NCBI GenBank assembly: GCA_910589415.1
Contig: OU342638.1
Location: 15,106,014 to 15,170,013 of the forward strand
DNA: 64,000 bases
Origin: Malachius bipustulatus
Lineage: Eukaryota; Arthropoda; Insecta; Coleoptera; Melyridae
Reading direction: 5' to 3'
The notes under the pieces are model-generated. The model made no database searches. It was not told the DNA's origin and was given only the letters and a program-made list of their open reading frames with translations. Every line of letters starts with the position of its first letter. The stretch's first letter is position 1. Of the stretch, positions 10,610-21,597 are shown in pieces. The position numbers and the translations under genes were made by a program.

Positions 10610-11872
10610 AGAGTGCGTGAGCAGGTACCTATTACCTAAGCGATTCCCTAAGAAGTTTTTGATTGAAGTTTAGGTGGTTTAGGTGATGAGCCGAGAGGGG
10701 AAAGGAGGAGGGATGGTCCCACTTATGGTGTTTCTGGTTGTATCTCAAAAACGATGCGTCGTAGGTAAAAGTTTCCTGATGATGAGTTAAAGCTTATAAA
10801 ATTGTCTAAAACTTTTAATCCATAGGTTTTTGAAAAAATTATCAACCGTTTTCGAGCTGTGCGCTTGGAAGCAGTTTTCGAAACAAATCTTTTTGCCTCA
10901 TATTTTTCATCTAACATTACTTCATATCGTCTAAAATAATATTCGTCAAAGAAATAAAAACAATTTTAAGTTTCTTCGTAGTATGTCATACTTATTAAGA
11001 AAAAGCCTCGGAAAAAGCTGTCATGGTTAAATGAAATCACAACTTTCCTGAAAATTGAAATCATAGTTGGTTTCGGGTTTTTTATTGTTTTCTGAAGATG
11101 ACAACAATTTACGAAGAAACTTAAAATTGCTGTAGGAGTTGACTGGTTTAAGATTAATTTGTATTATTGTCCCATTTTAATGTCCCACCCCGGATAACTC
11201 TTGTCAGTGACCTTCAATCAAAAATTGTTTGGCACAAAAGTTGTACAACTTGGAGGGGGACAATGGCACTAATACTTTTGACCTTGGGTACAAGGTTCAA
11301 GGTCATTCAAGGTCAACTTTGTTTTTTTAAATGGAACTTCCTATTTTTGACATCGGTGATCGATTGCGCGTGAAAAAATATGAGACTTTTGTCTGAAACT
11401 TTTTTTCTGAAAACGCAAATTTTCTCAATTAATTTAGCCTTCAAAATTGAAAATTTTAAAATTTTTGAATTTTTTTATATTCTAAAAGGGAATTTAATTC
11501 TATACAACTTCTTTTAAATGAATTTATTTCTCTGTTAAATATTTGATGAAAAAAATTAGGAAAAATGATTTGTTTAGAAAATTTAATCTTTTTCCGAGCG
11601 TATAACTCGAAACCCGTTCAGGATAAGAAAAACCTATGGGTTGAAAGTTTTAGACAAGTTTATGAGCTTTTATTTATTATGAGGAAATTTTTTCCTACGA
11701 CGTACCATTTTTCAGATATAACCGGAAACTCCAAAAGTTGGACCGCGCCCTCCCCTCCCCTCCCCTCCCCCCGGCTCTCGACCTAGACGTCAGGACTTTT
11801 GGTATGTTAACACCCTAACACCCTGAACAAGTTTCTAATCGCTTAGGCAATAGGTACCTGCTCACGCACTCT
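10610..11872. mobile_element. 1.26 kb foldback/MITE with 35 bp terminal inverted repeats
   Basis: Left terminus AGAGTGCGTGAGCAGGTACC, right terminus its reverse complement with one difference in 35 bases (10610-10645 against 11837-11872). Further inward the arms still match in diverged form (10729-10850 against 11590-11740, both with an aaacctatggrttgaaa-like core). A shorter inner inverted pair is at 10958-10980 and 11110-11132 (ttttaagtttcttcgta). No transposase is encoded, so it is non-autonomous. Confidence 0.75.
11745..11772. repeat. CCCCT tract (G-rich on the minus strand)
   Basis: Consecutive ctcccctcccctcccctcccccc repeats; the minus strand has four or more G4 runs spaced by single bases, a sequence able to form a G-quadruplex. 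It lies inside the foldback element at 10610-11872. Confidence 0.6.
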
Positions 11873-12489
11873 TCTTGGACCATTTGTTGAATGGACCAAT
11901 TCTTTTTCTGCAAACATTTTTACTTTTCATATTTTAGTTATTTTTTCATAATGGTTGATTTTCTACTGGAGGTTCCGATACGCCAATTTGCGATTTTACC
12001 TTTGGTACCGCCAGGAACAACATAACATTTTTTTTGACGATTAGTGGTACCTACTTCACTTGTAAGAATTGAATACACCACCGGTAACTCGGGACAGATG
12101 ATTTTGACATTAATATTGACATTTGACAAAAAGACTGTATGATTCTAGCTTAAATGAAGTTTACTTGGACCTTCACCTCGCGGCTTTACTCACTGAGGAA
12201 GCGGGGTTTGCCAGGTGGTCCAGAATCTCCTTTCTCTTTCTTGTTAGTCATTGCGCAACCTTCTTTAAAATTTTGAGACCACCTCTAATGACGAACCCTG
12301 CTGGCCACTACAAATACCGATTGTAATGAATGGAGTCGACGACTTTCGGTCCTCTCCAGTTAGCAGATTTTGAAACCTAGTTTAGAAGACGGGAATTAGA
12401 TGCTTGTAGATTCTGATTTTATTGAAATACAGTGACGTTTTCATAAAAACCGAATCATTGCTGTCAATAATATTTTGACAACTGAAGCT

Positions 12490-13130
12490 TTTTGTGTCTC
12501 TGCAGTGAGGCCGTTTATAATTCTCTCCCCCTCCCTTTAAATTCTGAGCCGAATGAGATAGAATTATGATAGAAAAACCACATCCAATGATTTTTATGAC
12601 GTACTTTTGACTACTTTTTGACGCTACTTTTTAAAACTGATCGACATTGAAGTCGCTGTCAACTTCAATTTTTTAAATGGCGCGGGTCGGTCATGCGAGG
12701 TATTTAAATTATCCGTACAAAAATTATGTAGGTGAACAATTTTCACAATCTGTTTCTCAGTGAGGACGTTTATAGTACCCCCCCCCCCCCTTTAAACTTC
12801 GAACTAAATTAAAGAGAAGTTTGGTACAAAAGCTAAATTCATCAATGTCAGAAGTTACCTGAAGTATCTGTAACTCTAAACGTCCCCATGACACATCGAC
12901 TGTCAAAAGTATAAACCTAACATAATTTTTGAGTAGATAATAATAATAAAAATACCTTCAAAATGAGTTTTCACGTGACAACTTTGAAGTTGACAGGAAC
13001 TGCAACGTCATCTTTTGACTATCGACAAATCAGTTTTATGTCAAAAAATACTAAAATTCATGTTATTTAAATTAGTTTTTGAAACTAAAAGGGGAGAGGG
13101 ACTATAAACGTCTCTACTGTATTATTATCG
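12490..13130. repeat. Two direct and one inverted copy of a short repeat
   Basis: The motif gtgaggncgtttata followed by a C-rich run and ctttaaa appears at about 12505 and 12760 in direct orientation and at about 13075-13125 in reverse orientation (aaaaggggagagggactataaacg). This is an old foldback structure of unclear boundaries; no ORF. Confidence 0.55.
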
Positions 13131-14416
13131 AAAAAGATAGTTTTACCAATTTTATCGATTTTCAATGATATTTTACGGACAAGAAGCCAAACTGTAATTC
13201 GTAATTCGAATCCAATTTGACAGTCGCATTGAAACTCTGCAAAATGTTTCTTGCTTCACCTTTCACGTTTCGTGTTTCATATTTCTTTGGGCACATTTCT
13301 TTGGTGTACAGCTCTAGCTATCAGGCCTCCGAAATTTGTACTCTGTGCCCTTGGCGGCTTCTGGTAGCAGCAGCCAGCAAGTCGCGATGGCCAACGAGCA
13401 CTGTGATGGCGCACACGCAACCCGCTGGCCGCGCCGCAAGTTGTTTACATGAAAATTAGTTAGATAGCCGACACCAGCGTTCTACTACAAAGCGGCCACT
13501 AGAGTCTGTAGCTCAGCACAAAACCAAAAAATTCTTTCATCAATACTATGTACCTCAGAGTGTGTTTTACATGATTTCGGTTTATTATTAAACATCTCAT
13601 TTTCTACCAAAAGTGCTATAATTTGCTGTAGGTGGGTACTCAGAATATAATTTTTTTTCCATTTTTTCTCTTTTTCGCCTAATGAGGTACAACACAGCAA
13701 CTGGCTTGCTCAATATTTACTTCCAAATAACTGCACCGACCGATTTTTTTTAAACAAAAGCAGATCCTAGTCATGTTCGATTGGCCGGGATGAATTTTAG
13801 GTGACCTGGCCACCCCGGACGGGCCGCTAGTGTGCAAGAGTTCTAAGAATTGATTGAAGACCCATTCAAAATAATCCATGGTACGTTAGCGGAAATTAAC
13901 AAATAGTCTGATCGGAAGCAGACTTCAACCAAATCTTTTTCTCCAAATTTGCAGTCCTACTTCAAGAATAAGTCGCCCGGAAAAACTAAAAGGAACACAT
14001 TGAGCGTACCTTCGCAATATCAAAATATGCAAAAATCGCGAGTTGTTCTGGACAAAAGTCTTGAACATGATCTTTTAACGATCACATCTTTTGCCTTGGT
14101 CTTGCCATCAGCCTTGGTTGGCGCTGCGGTTTGTTACAAATCGAGCTGGGTTCTGAAAAAAAATTCGTCAACATGATCGTTTTAAGTACGATCGCTTGAT
14201 TGAGGGAAAAAATTGTTCCAAAATTGGAGGAATGTCAAATTTTGGGTATTGAGGTAAATATTGAATATTTTTAGGATTACCTAGGCGAAAGGAATTGTAA
14301 TTTTATGAGCCGGCTTTCTCTTCCCTTGGAGTTCATGGTAAAATTAATATCAGTGAAATAATAAGATCACGCACATTTCACCATAGTCTCATTCATTTCT
14401 TTCATCTTTATGCGTT
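13131..14416. other. No assigned gene
   Basis: Contains a short GC-rich patch (about 13340-13450) and a few short open frames without recognisable motifs. I see no splice-supported exon or transposon motif. Confidence 0.35.
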
Positions 14417-14704
14417 ATGTCTGAAGCTGACGCCCAAGCGGGGCTTTCGCTTTATCAAGGCAATCTCTTATTATGGGAAATTCAGTCCAGCTCCAATTGT
14501 GTCGTAATCTTTAATCGTGTAGCATGGGTACAGCACTTCTTTTACGGTGCTATGATATTACTTTTATTGGTGTTGGTAACGGCTTATATAATCATATTTA
14601 TAATTACTTACTGTTACCTCTATTTTTGCGTGTACTTGTTTTGTTCTATTGTAATATTAACAATTATTAAAATGTCGAAAATAGAGCTTTGTTTTTCCTG
14701 GTAA
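14417..14704 (+). CDS. Hypothetical hydrophobic protein, 95 codons
   Basis: An ATG-started frame with a polar first 45 residues (MSEADAQAGLSLYQGN...) and a strongly hydrophobic second half (residues about 50-82, ILLLLVLVTAYIIIF and YCYLYFCVYLF) that could span a membrane once or twice. A plausible splice acceptor (ttgattttcag) follows at about 14739-14749, with another open frame to 14936. I recognise no family. AT-rich DNA makes hydrophobic chance ORFs likely, so this may not be a gene. Confidence 0.2.
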   Translation: MSEADAQAGLSLYQGNLLLWEIQSSSNCVVIFNRVAWVQHFFYGAMILLLLVLVTAYIIIFIITYCYLYFCVYLFCSIVILTIIKMSKIELCFSW

Positions 14705-15089
14705 AACAGAGTGCTTTAAACCTATTTGTAATGGTTAATTGATTTTCAGCTATGCGTATGAAGAGTTACGGCTGGTTAACCTTCATAATGATAAGCCTGA
14801 AACTTTGATAGTCTCAACAGTACAGGCGATAGGGAGTTTGAGCTGGAAACATACTCTACCTCGCTGCATTTTTGCATACGCTTTTAGGCCTCTGTCAGGG
14901 TCCCAAATGCACAAAAGTAATTATACCAGCGTATAAGAACCGTCGAGCACTACAAGTTTGTTCCGTTCGTCGTAACTGCAATGGTTACCAATTTGGGGCG
15001 GGGCAGCCTTCATTGGAGCAAAATTTTGCTTCAATTAAATTGACATTTTACAACGTGTTTTATATTTGTATCTATATTTGAATCAACAC

Positions 15090-16305
15090 ATTGGAGTAAG
15101 TAGGTTCTTTGGATCATCATTGTGAGCGACAGCCAAAGACTCATGGATCAGCTGATAAATTCGGATTGGACACCTTTCCTGGCCAGAGAGTCAGCAAGCG
15201 AGTTCATTCTCTCCATATCCAGCCTGGCCTAATCCAGATCAGAGATACTTCGCTGCTCCTTGTTAGGGCATTCAGAGATAATTGACAGTTCGCGACCCAC
15301 TTAGACTTGCAGTGCCTGTATCTTAGGGCTTTTAGAGCTGCTTGGCTGTCTAATAATATCTTTATTTATCTGCTTTGGCAGTGAATCTTTTCCTACATCT
15401 AAAGCCCCAGTCTCGATAAAACCCTCTTCTTCGAGCCAGCGCTACACACCCCAGCTTCAGTTCCTGTGAATGTCTTGGATCCATCGGTGAACCAACTGAA
15501 ATCTGGTGTCAGGACTTCATTTCTGTTGTCCTCCCACTCGTCTCTTTCCGGGAGAAGGACGTTATAAGCAGAGTGGTTCATGATGGTCTTAGGCATTGTA
15601 TCCGGGGGCATCTCCAGTAGACTGTGAGATTCTGTCATCCAGTAACCTGGTTCGCTCCAAGTTATAAGCCTTTGGTCAGCTTTGTCATCTGTAGCATTCT
15701 ATTTGTAGTTCATCTGGCTTCTATCTCATGAAAATATGTTAAGTTAAGTATGATTTCCATAGTCACCGATGATGTGGTATTAATAGCACAACAGTTCTTC
15801 AGACAAGCTTGTCTCCATAGGCTAGAGAGCTTTACTTTTTCCTAACCTGACCTGACCTGACCTGGCCTGCTAGCCTTTTGCCACCAAGCGGTACCGCCAT
15901 ACGCAATCATAAGTCTGATGGCCGTTACATAAAGACAAAATATTTGTTTGGGTCCAACCCCATGTTTTGCCATAGATTCTTTTACATGTCCACAAGAATT
16001 TGGCTCTGTGTACAACTTTTTCCAGATAGAAGTTCCAAGTAAGCCTTTTATCCAGGAAAACTCCTGGGCACTCCGTGAATGGAATGGTTTCTCCCAGAAG
16101 AGTTGGTGGTGTTAAACCGTCCAACTTACTCTTTCTGAAAAATGACAGTTGGATTCTGAATCTAATGATAGTTCTGCCAGTGTTCATTGCTATGTGTTCC
16201 CTATCTCACCATTGATAAAGTCACCTCGAGAATTTCCTGAAGGATGCTAGAAATGATCGCCTCAGATCTTCTTTTGATCACAATGTCCAAGTCATCAGCA
16301 TATGG
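15090..16305 (-). pseudogene. RNase H-bearing LINE (R1/LOA/I-type), 5'-truncated copy A
   Basis: On the minus strand it starts inside the RT palm with motif C (YADDLDIVIKRR near 16300-16270), continues through the thumb (16187-15870: FLDKRLTWNFYLEKVVHRAK, then KRIYGKTWGWTQTNIL) and into an RNase H domain (15638-15399: WFTDGSKTFTGTEAGVC, the DGSK catalytic start). More RNase H sequence follows leftward to about 15100 in broken frames. RNase H after RT separates this family from jockey. Frameshifts and the missing 5' part make it inactive. Related minus-strand copies lie at 30725-33400 and 36580-38110. Confidence 0.85.
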
Positions 16306-18240
16306 CTGACGTTGCCGCTCTATAGTCAGAGAAGGGCCACTCGTCGAATTTAAGAAATTTGTGTTGCTTTTTGAGGTTAACCAAGTCCCTTCCAGTATAA
16401 TTAAAAATATTTTTGAGTGATGCAGATCTTACAGGGTTGGAGACCAGTGTTTTATCTCCCACTATTGACTCCCCTGTATTCACAACCGTAGACTACATAC
16501 CTAATCGGATTAAAATATAGAAATCTGTGATCCCTGTAATCCGTCATCATTTTTGAGTGGTACATTACAGAATGTGACATTACAGAATTAAAAACTATTA
16601 TTATTATGTTTCAATATTATGTTGTTTAACTCCTCTGAGGCTGTCCTGGGATAAACGTGTCTTTTGAAGCGAGTATAAGTGCAGGGGAGATACTGAAGAA
16701 TAAGAAGAATAAGAACGGGGAAGACACGGTATACAAGGAATTGAAAAAATTAGCTGGCGCCCGAGACACGGTTTACATTACTCTCTGAATTTTTAACTAC
16801 TGGCAGTGTTTCACTCAATAAAACAATTTTATCAATTTTCATTCTAGTATGAAGTTTTTTCACATCGGAAATTATTGCGCTTTGCTTAAGTAAACGGGAG
16901 GTAAAATGATTCATCCGTGGGAGCTGTATCGGTGATAATCGTTCAGCAGGCTTGATTTCAGTTGCTATGTTACTGGAACTGAAGATAGTTCTCTATATGA
17001 GAGATCTTTGATCGATCTCTATTTAGATGACGTTGTGTTTTTCCGGGGTGGAATGATCTGAATCTTCCACCTTGTGCGACGTTGTGGGTTGATCACGCCA
17101 TAGAGGAGTTTTCTTGACTCGCGTATTTTTTATCCTCAATTGCGAGTATCTGTTGACGATTTCGCTTTCATTGATGCAAAGGCCAACGTTTCATTTCAAC
17201 CTCGACTTTTGCGCTTTTAAGTATTTGTTTTTGACAGCAAGCGCATGATCAGATTTTATTTTTTAAAACACTTTTCTAACTGTCGAATAAATTATAACGT
17301 TTTCTTAGAAACTGTCGGATGGTTTATTGAAATAGAAGAAGTTGCATTGAATTCTATTTTAAGAAAGACTATCAGGTCTAGCATAAATTTCTTCTCAGAA
17401 AGCCTCCCACTACGTACTCGTTGAGCTGTTGTGCAGATCTTCTATACTTCTGACGCTGGGTAAATCATCAATCATCAATCGTGATACAACGCTGATGGTA
17501 ATCATGCTCAGTAGCTAAAATTGCCATCCACACGGTTTACACTTTGGATAAAATGCGTATACTGGTTAAATATCTCCTAATCTTCACACCTATCTCGAGA
17601 TAGGTATGAGATAGATAGTTTTACATCTGGCATCTAGGCTGCACAGGAGGGCTGTGAAGATGTGCCAATAAAAAATAAGCATCCTATAAACATATAATTT
17701 TCATAGCGTGTTGATTCGAAATTTCTTCATCTTCTACTAATAAGGCCTGTCAAATATAAATAATGGACGTGCTATGCAATTTCTGCTAAGGTAATAATAA
17801 CGCAAAATTAGTTCTATCAGTGCGGAATGAGTTGTCATGTTTCATTCTGCATTGCAACACTACAAGTGCATCCGTTGTATTGCTGCGTGTTTCCCGGAGA
17901 AGAGGAAACTGATTGCGTGAGTGATATGAAACGTTTTGCAAATTAAATAATAGGGATACTTTTACTAATAATTATAATAATTATACTTACGTTTATTCAC
18001 TTTAACTATCAGCTTCTGAGATTTTCTCTATGATTTAACTCATAACACTTTTCGCTTATCGACGATTTTTTAAAATCTTGCAGCCTTGTTGTCGATGTAG
18101 CAGAAAATGGTATGCGTAAATTAATCAAGACGAAGACAACTTGTAAATTCCAAGCTTGATATTTTCAAATCAAGGCCTGTATGGTCGACTTCTTAAGGAT
18201 GAATTATTCTTGAGATGTGTGAAAGTGACTATTTAGTTTA
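16306..18240. other. No gene seen
   Basis: Almost 2 kb without a supported exon, ORF or recognised element. I looked here for an N-terminal FAR exon (a TGxxGFxG Rossmann motif) and did not find one, but short exons can be missed by eye. Confidence 0.4.
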
Positions 18241-18289
18241 TTACTGATGACTCGAACGTATGACTCAAACAGCCCCAATTCGCTTCATT

Positions 18290-20065
18290 CCTACGAGTGA
18301 TAGCTGAAACTTTTGTCAATAAGCGGCCGCGTATGATCCTTAGTGTGCTGCTTCTGTCGAGGATATCCAGCTTTTTGATTGCCTGTTGCAGTTTTCTGAG
18401 GAAGAGAGCCACGATCTCGATGCAAGAGATTTAAAAAAATGCCAAACATGAAGCGACCAGTGACCCAGAAAGCAACACAGAGCATGACTTCTTCATCTGA
18501 GTAGCTCAACTGGACCTGATTTTTGTGCACGACGAGAATCTGGTCAATAGCGTGTGGTACCACCCTCCTCTGGGCAAGTCAGATCATGTCGTCATTGAGT
18601 GCACCTTGCAGTACACTGTCAACTAGGCCCCAGCCAAGATAGTTAAACAGATTGTATCAATAAGCGGACGCGTGTGATCCTTAGTTTGCTGCTCCTGTCG
18701 GCGATATCCAGCTTTTTGATTGCCTGTCGCAGCTTTCTGAGGAAGAGCCACGATCTCGATGCAAGAGATCTAAAAAATGCCAGACATGAAGCGACCAGTA
18801 CCCCAGTGCATGACTTCTTCATCTGAGTAGCTCAACGCCAGTTCTTTGAGCAATACTTTAATTCAGGTCGTTACCCAGTCAACTAGATATAGCCCCGTCT
18901 AAAGATCGTGGAAACTGGTGCTAATTTTTATGAGCGACGAGAATCTGGTCAACAGCGTGTAGTACCACTCTCCTCTGGGCAAGTCGGATCATGTCACCTT
19001 GCAGTACTCTGTCAACTGGGCCCCAGCCAAGATTGTCAAGCAGATTGCACAGGTCAACTTTATCAACAGATCAACAACGATCTTGTTGCCGGTCATTCTG
19101 ACGACCACTTTGAAGCTTGGTGATGTATACCAGATATGTCCGAATTTTTTGAATGGGCTGAATTCTTTATTGTTAGCCAACACAACGGTCAGGAGCTCTC
19201 TTATCGACTCCAGGAGGTCATGGATGAAGAATAGTATATTGTCCATGATTCGGATGAAGAATCTCCCTGGGCGCGGATATAAGCGAACCTCCGAAAATAC
19301 TGATTTCATGGTCCATCAGCGGTTAAGTAGAGGCTTGACCTCTGCCATCACTAAAGCCAAGACAGATTTTCCGCATTGCTTCGGTTCTCAACATACAGAG
19401 AACAGCTGCAGCCGAAGCTCTCTGTTCCGATGATTAGAAAATCATCAGGTATCCTCTATTAGTCAGATTACGAAGTAGCCAGCGAATTCGCAAGCAATTC
19501 CTTTGGAAACTACACCCGGAAACCTTTTGGACAGTTGCCTGCTATACCCGACGGAACATTCAGTTCAAGCACTTTAAATACTGTAAAGTTCAGACCGACA
19601 GGGTGAGATGTTGGCTGGGCAATGTGGCTGTTGGTGTAGGGTGGCTCTTGGACCTGATTCCGTCGATGCCTTGGTAGTCAGGACCTGTTGTGAGGCAATG
19701 TGAGGGTCTTGCTAAGCCGTTGTCAATGATAACGTCACGTTCACTGCAGAAAAATACTGTACCCGTCGGGTACAATATGTGTTACCCGACGAGAAAATAT
19801 GTGTTACAATCCGAGTGCGGGATTGTAACAAATATTTTCAAAAAAAGGGATAAGTTGGAAGCTTCAGACTACAGATCTGTTACTCTAACGTCATTGGTTT
19901 GCAAGGTGACAGAGAGGTTAGTCCATGCTGAAGTATTACCCCGGGTGTAGTTGTGGGCTCTTATCGGCTCGAACCCCTCCGTGATCTCCCATGGCTGGGT
20001 CCGGAACCGTTTCTCGACATTACATATTAAACCAGCCATGGCTATAGAATAAATAAAATCTTTGT
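18290..20065 (+). pseudogene. LINE fragment: endonuclease end, linker, RT start, 3' tail
   Basis: The + strand near 18510-18620 and again near 18910-19000 encodes the end of an APE-type endonuclease (LPPLGKSDHVV-like: NSVWYHPPLGKSDHV). A frame-broken linker follows (18999-19433), then RT fingers at 19690-19950 (GIVTNIFKKRDKLEASDYR, SLVCKVTERLVH). The palm is absent: the sequence passes at about 19950 into a 3' UTR with a perfect 10 bp inverted repeat (19989-19998, 20032-20041) and AATAAATAAA (20048-20057). This is an internally deleted, inactive CR1/jockey-like LINE. Confidence 0.75.
18300..18880. repeat. Tandem duplication with about 340 bp period inside a LINE
   Basis: The stretch starting tcaataagcgg at about 18318 is repeated from about 18657 (gatccttag, gatatccagctttttgattg, cacgatctcgatgcaagaga shared). 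A third partial match (gacgagaatctggtcaa) is at 18935. The units differ by small indels and substitutions, so the duplication is not recent. Confidence 0.8.
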
Positions 20066-20639
20066 TCTAGGTATCCTTTTCTTTTCTTTGCATGATTATT
20101 TTTATGTATCTCTATCACATCCAATTTCTCCTCTCGTTTCAGCATTCTTGCAGTCACATTTCCCACTGTTACACACTCTCACTATCGTGCCCAGTCAAGC
20201 ACTGGGTTACGTGATTAAACTCGCATTCCCAAACTTCATCTCCGTCCATAGCCTTGTTTTTGGAATATGAGCTCTTGTCCATCCTTCCTTTGTTGCCTGC
20301 TCCACCTCTGACTACCTCTCTTTCATCTCTTTCATCGTTCGTTACCTGGCTTCTTTCTGCGTGGCGTTCGTTATCGTTATCATCTCGTGTAGTCTTTTCC
20401 TCTCCTTTGTCAATAAATGCAGTGGTATATCAGCCCCGAGGTCACCTGTTCTGATTCTCCCTAGGCGGTTCTATAAGCTCAGCACGTCCGCAATTCCATC
20501 GTCCGTTAGCATGTCATGATTTTTTGCTTACAATATACTGGATTCCGAGAATTGGATTTCATGCTTTCGTCGCGTATAGTACAATGTACCGGACCCATGC
20601 TAAATATTTTTCTTTTGTTTGAGAACTGGGTCCCTAAGT
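20066..20639. other. Pyrimidine-rich sequence, no gene assigned
   Basis: The + strand is strongly C/T-biased between about 20080 and 20460. No convincing exon or element motif. Confidence 0.35.
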
Positions 20640-20990
20640 TCGGTTAGATTCTACATATGGCCTTTGATACCTTCAGTGACTTCTCGCACACCCTATTCAC
20701 TTGCACACGGAAAGTGAGACCGTAGCCTATCGCAACTTCCAAATAGTCAACAGAGTTTGTTGTTATCTTCCGGTTATGGATTTCAAAGACCATGTTCTTG
20801 GCGTTCAGACTCCGGATGAAAACAAATTCCACTTGGTTCTTTGGCACCACCACTATCGCTAGGTCTTCTGTTTAGCAAACTAACTCCACTCCATCTGGCA
20901 ATTTTGAGTTCAATATATCGTTTTATAGGACGTTCCACAGGGTAGGTCCCAACACCAATCCCCGTAGAACTACACCTCACATCTCCCTCG
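20640..20990 (-). pseudogene. LINE reverse transcriptase thumb fragment
   Basis: Two overlapping minus-strand frames give a thumb-like sequence: NQVEFVFIRSLNAKN, then ITTNSVDYLEVAIGYGLTFR (families: YLGVxID..LTF) and VNRVCEKSLKVSKAICRI. This matches the region after motif C in R1-type LINEs. Frame breaks are present and nothing else of the element is readable here. Confidence 0.65.
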
Positions 20991-21597
20991 TAGCTTAGCT
21001 AAACTTTGTTGGTTTTATAAGATCTTCATTTTTGGGAGTTCAGTTTTTGGGAGCCAACTTTGGAGTACGTCTGGCACCCAACACTCCAATGTGATATCAA
21101 TTGACTCGAAAGGGTTAGGAGGAGAGTAACGAGACCAAGGCTGAAGTGCAACAGGCTACCTTACAAAAAAAAGCTCTGTGGAGTCTTCGTGGTGTTGACA
21201 TGAGACATCCGTTCCAACTTAACACGAACAATGTGAAAGATCACGTCACGAGTTCAAGTTGAAGAAAGATCAGTTTGCATGCTCAATGAGACAGTGTTTT
21301 CCATCAAACCGGGTTTTTCAAGCATGGAATGCTCTGTCACTTTCCGTTGTTGGTTTACCTAGTTTTAATAGTTTCAAGAATGATCGATACCAGGTTGACG
21401 TGCAGACATGAATTGTGTGCGATGTTTTGATATCGAGGATTTTGGTCGTGCCATTCGTGTGTGTGTGGGAGGCAGGACAAACTTTTTACGCTACAAAAAA
21501 CACTAGGCACAATATTCTATAAAAACGCAAGAAAGGAGAACATTTCAGTTTATTATTATCTTGTTCATGACTACATAAAATATTTTCCTTGTTTCAG

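Noticed and set aside
19958..19975. GGCTCGAACCCC as a tRNA B box
   Set aside because: It lies in a LINE 3' region with no A box upstream.
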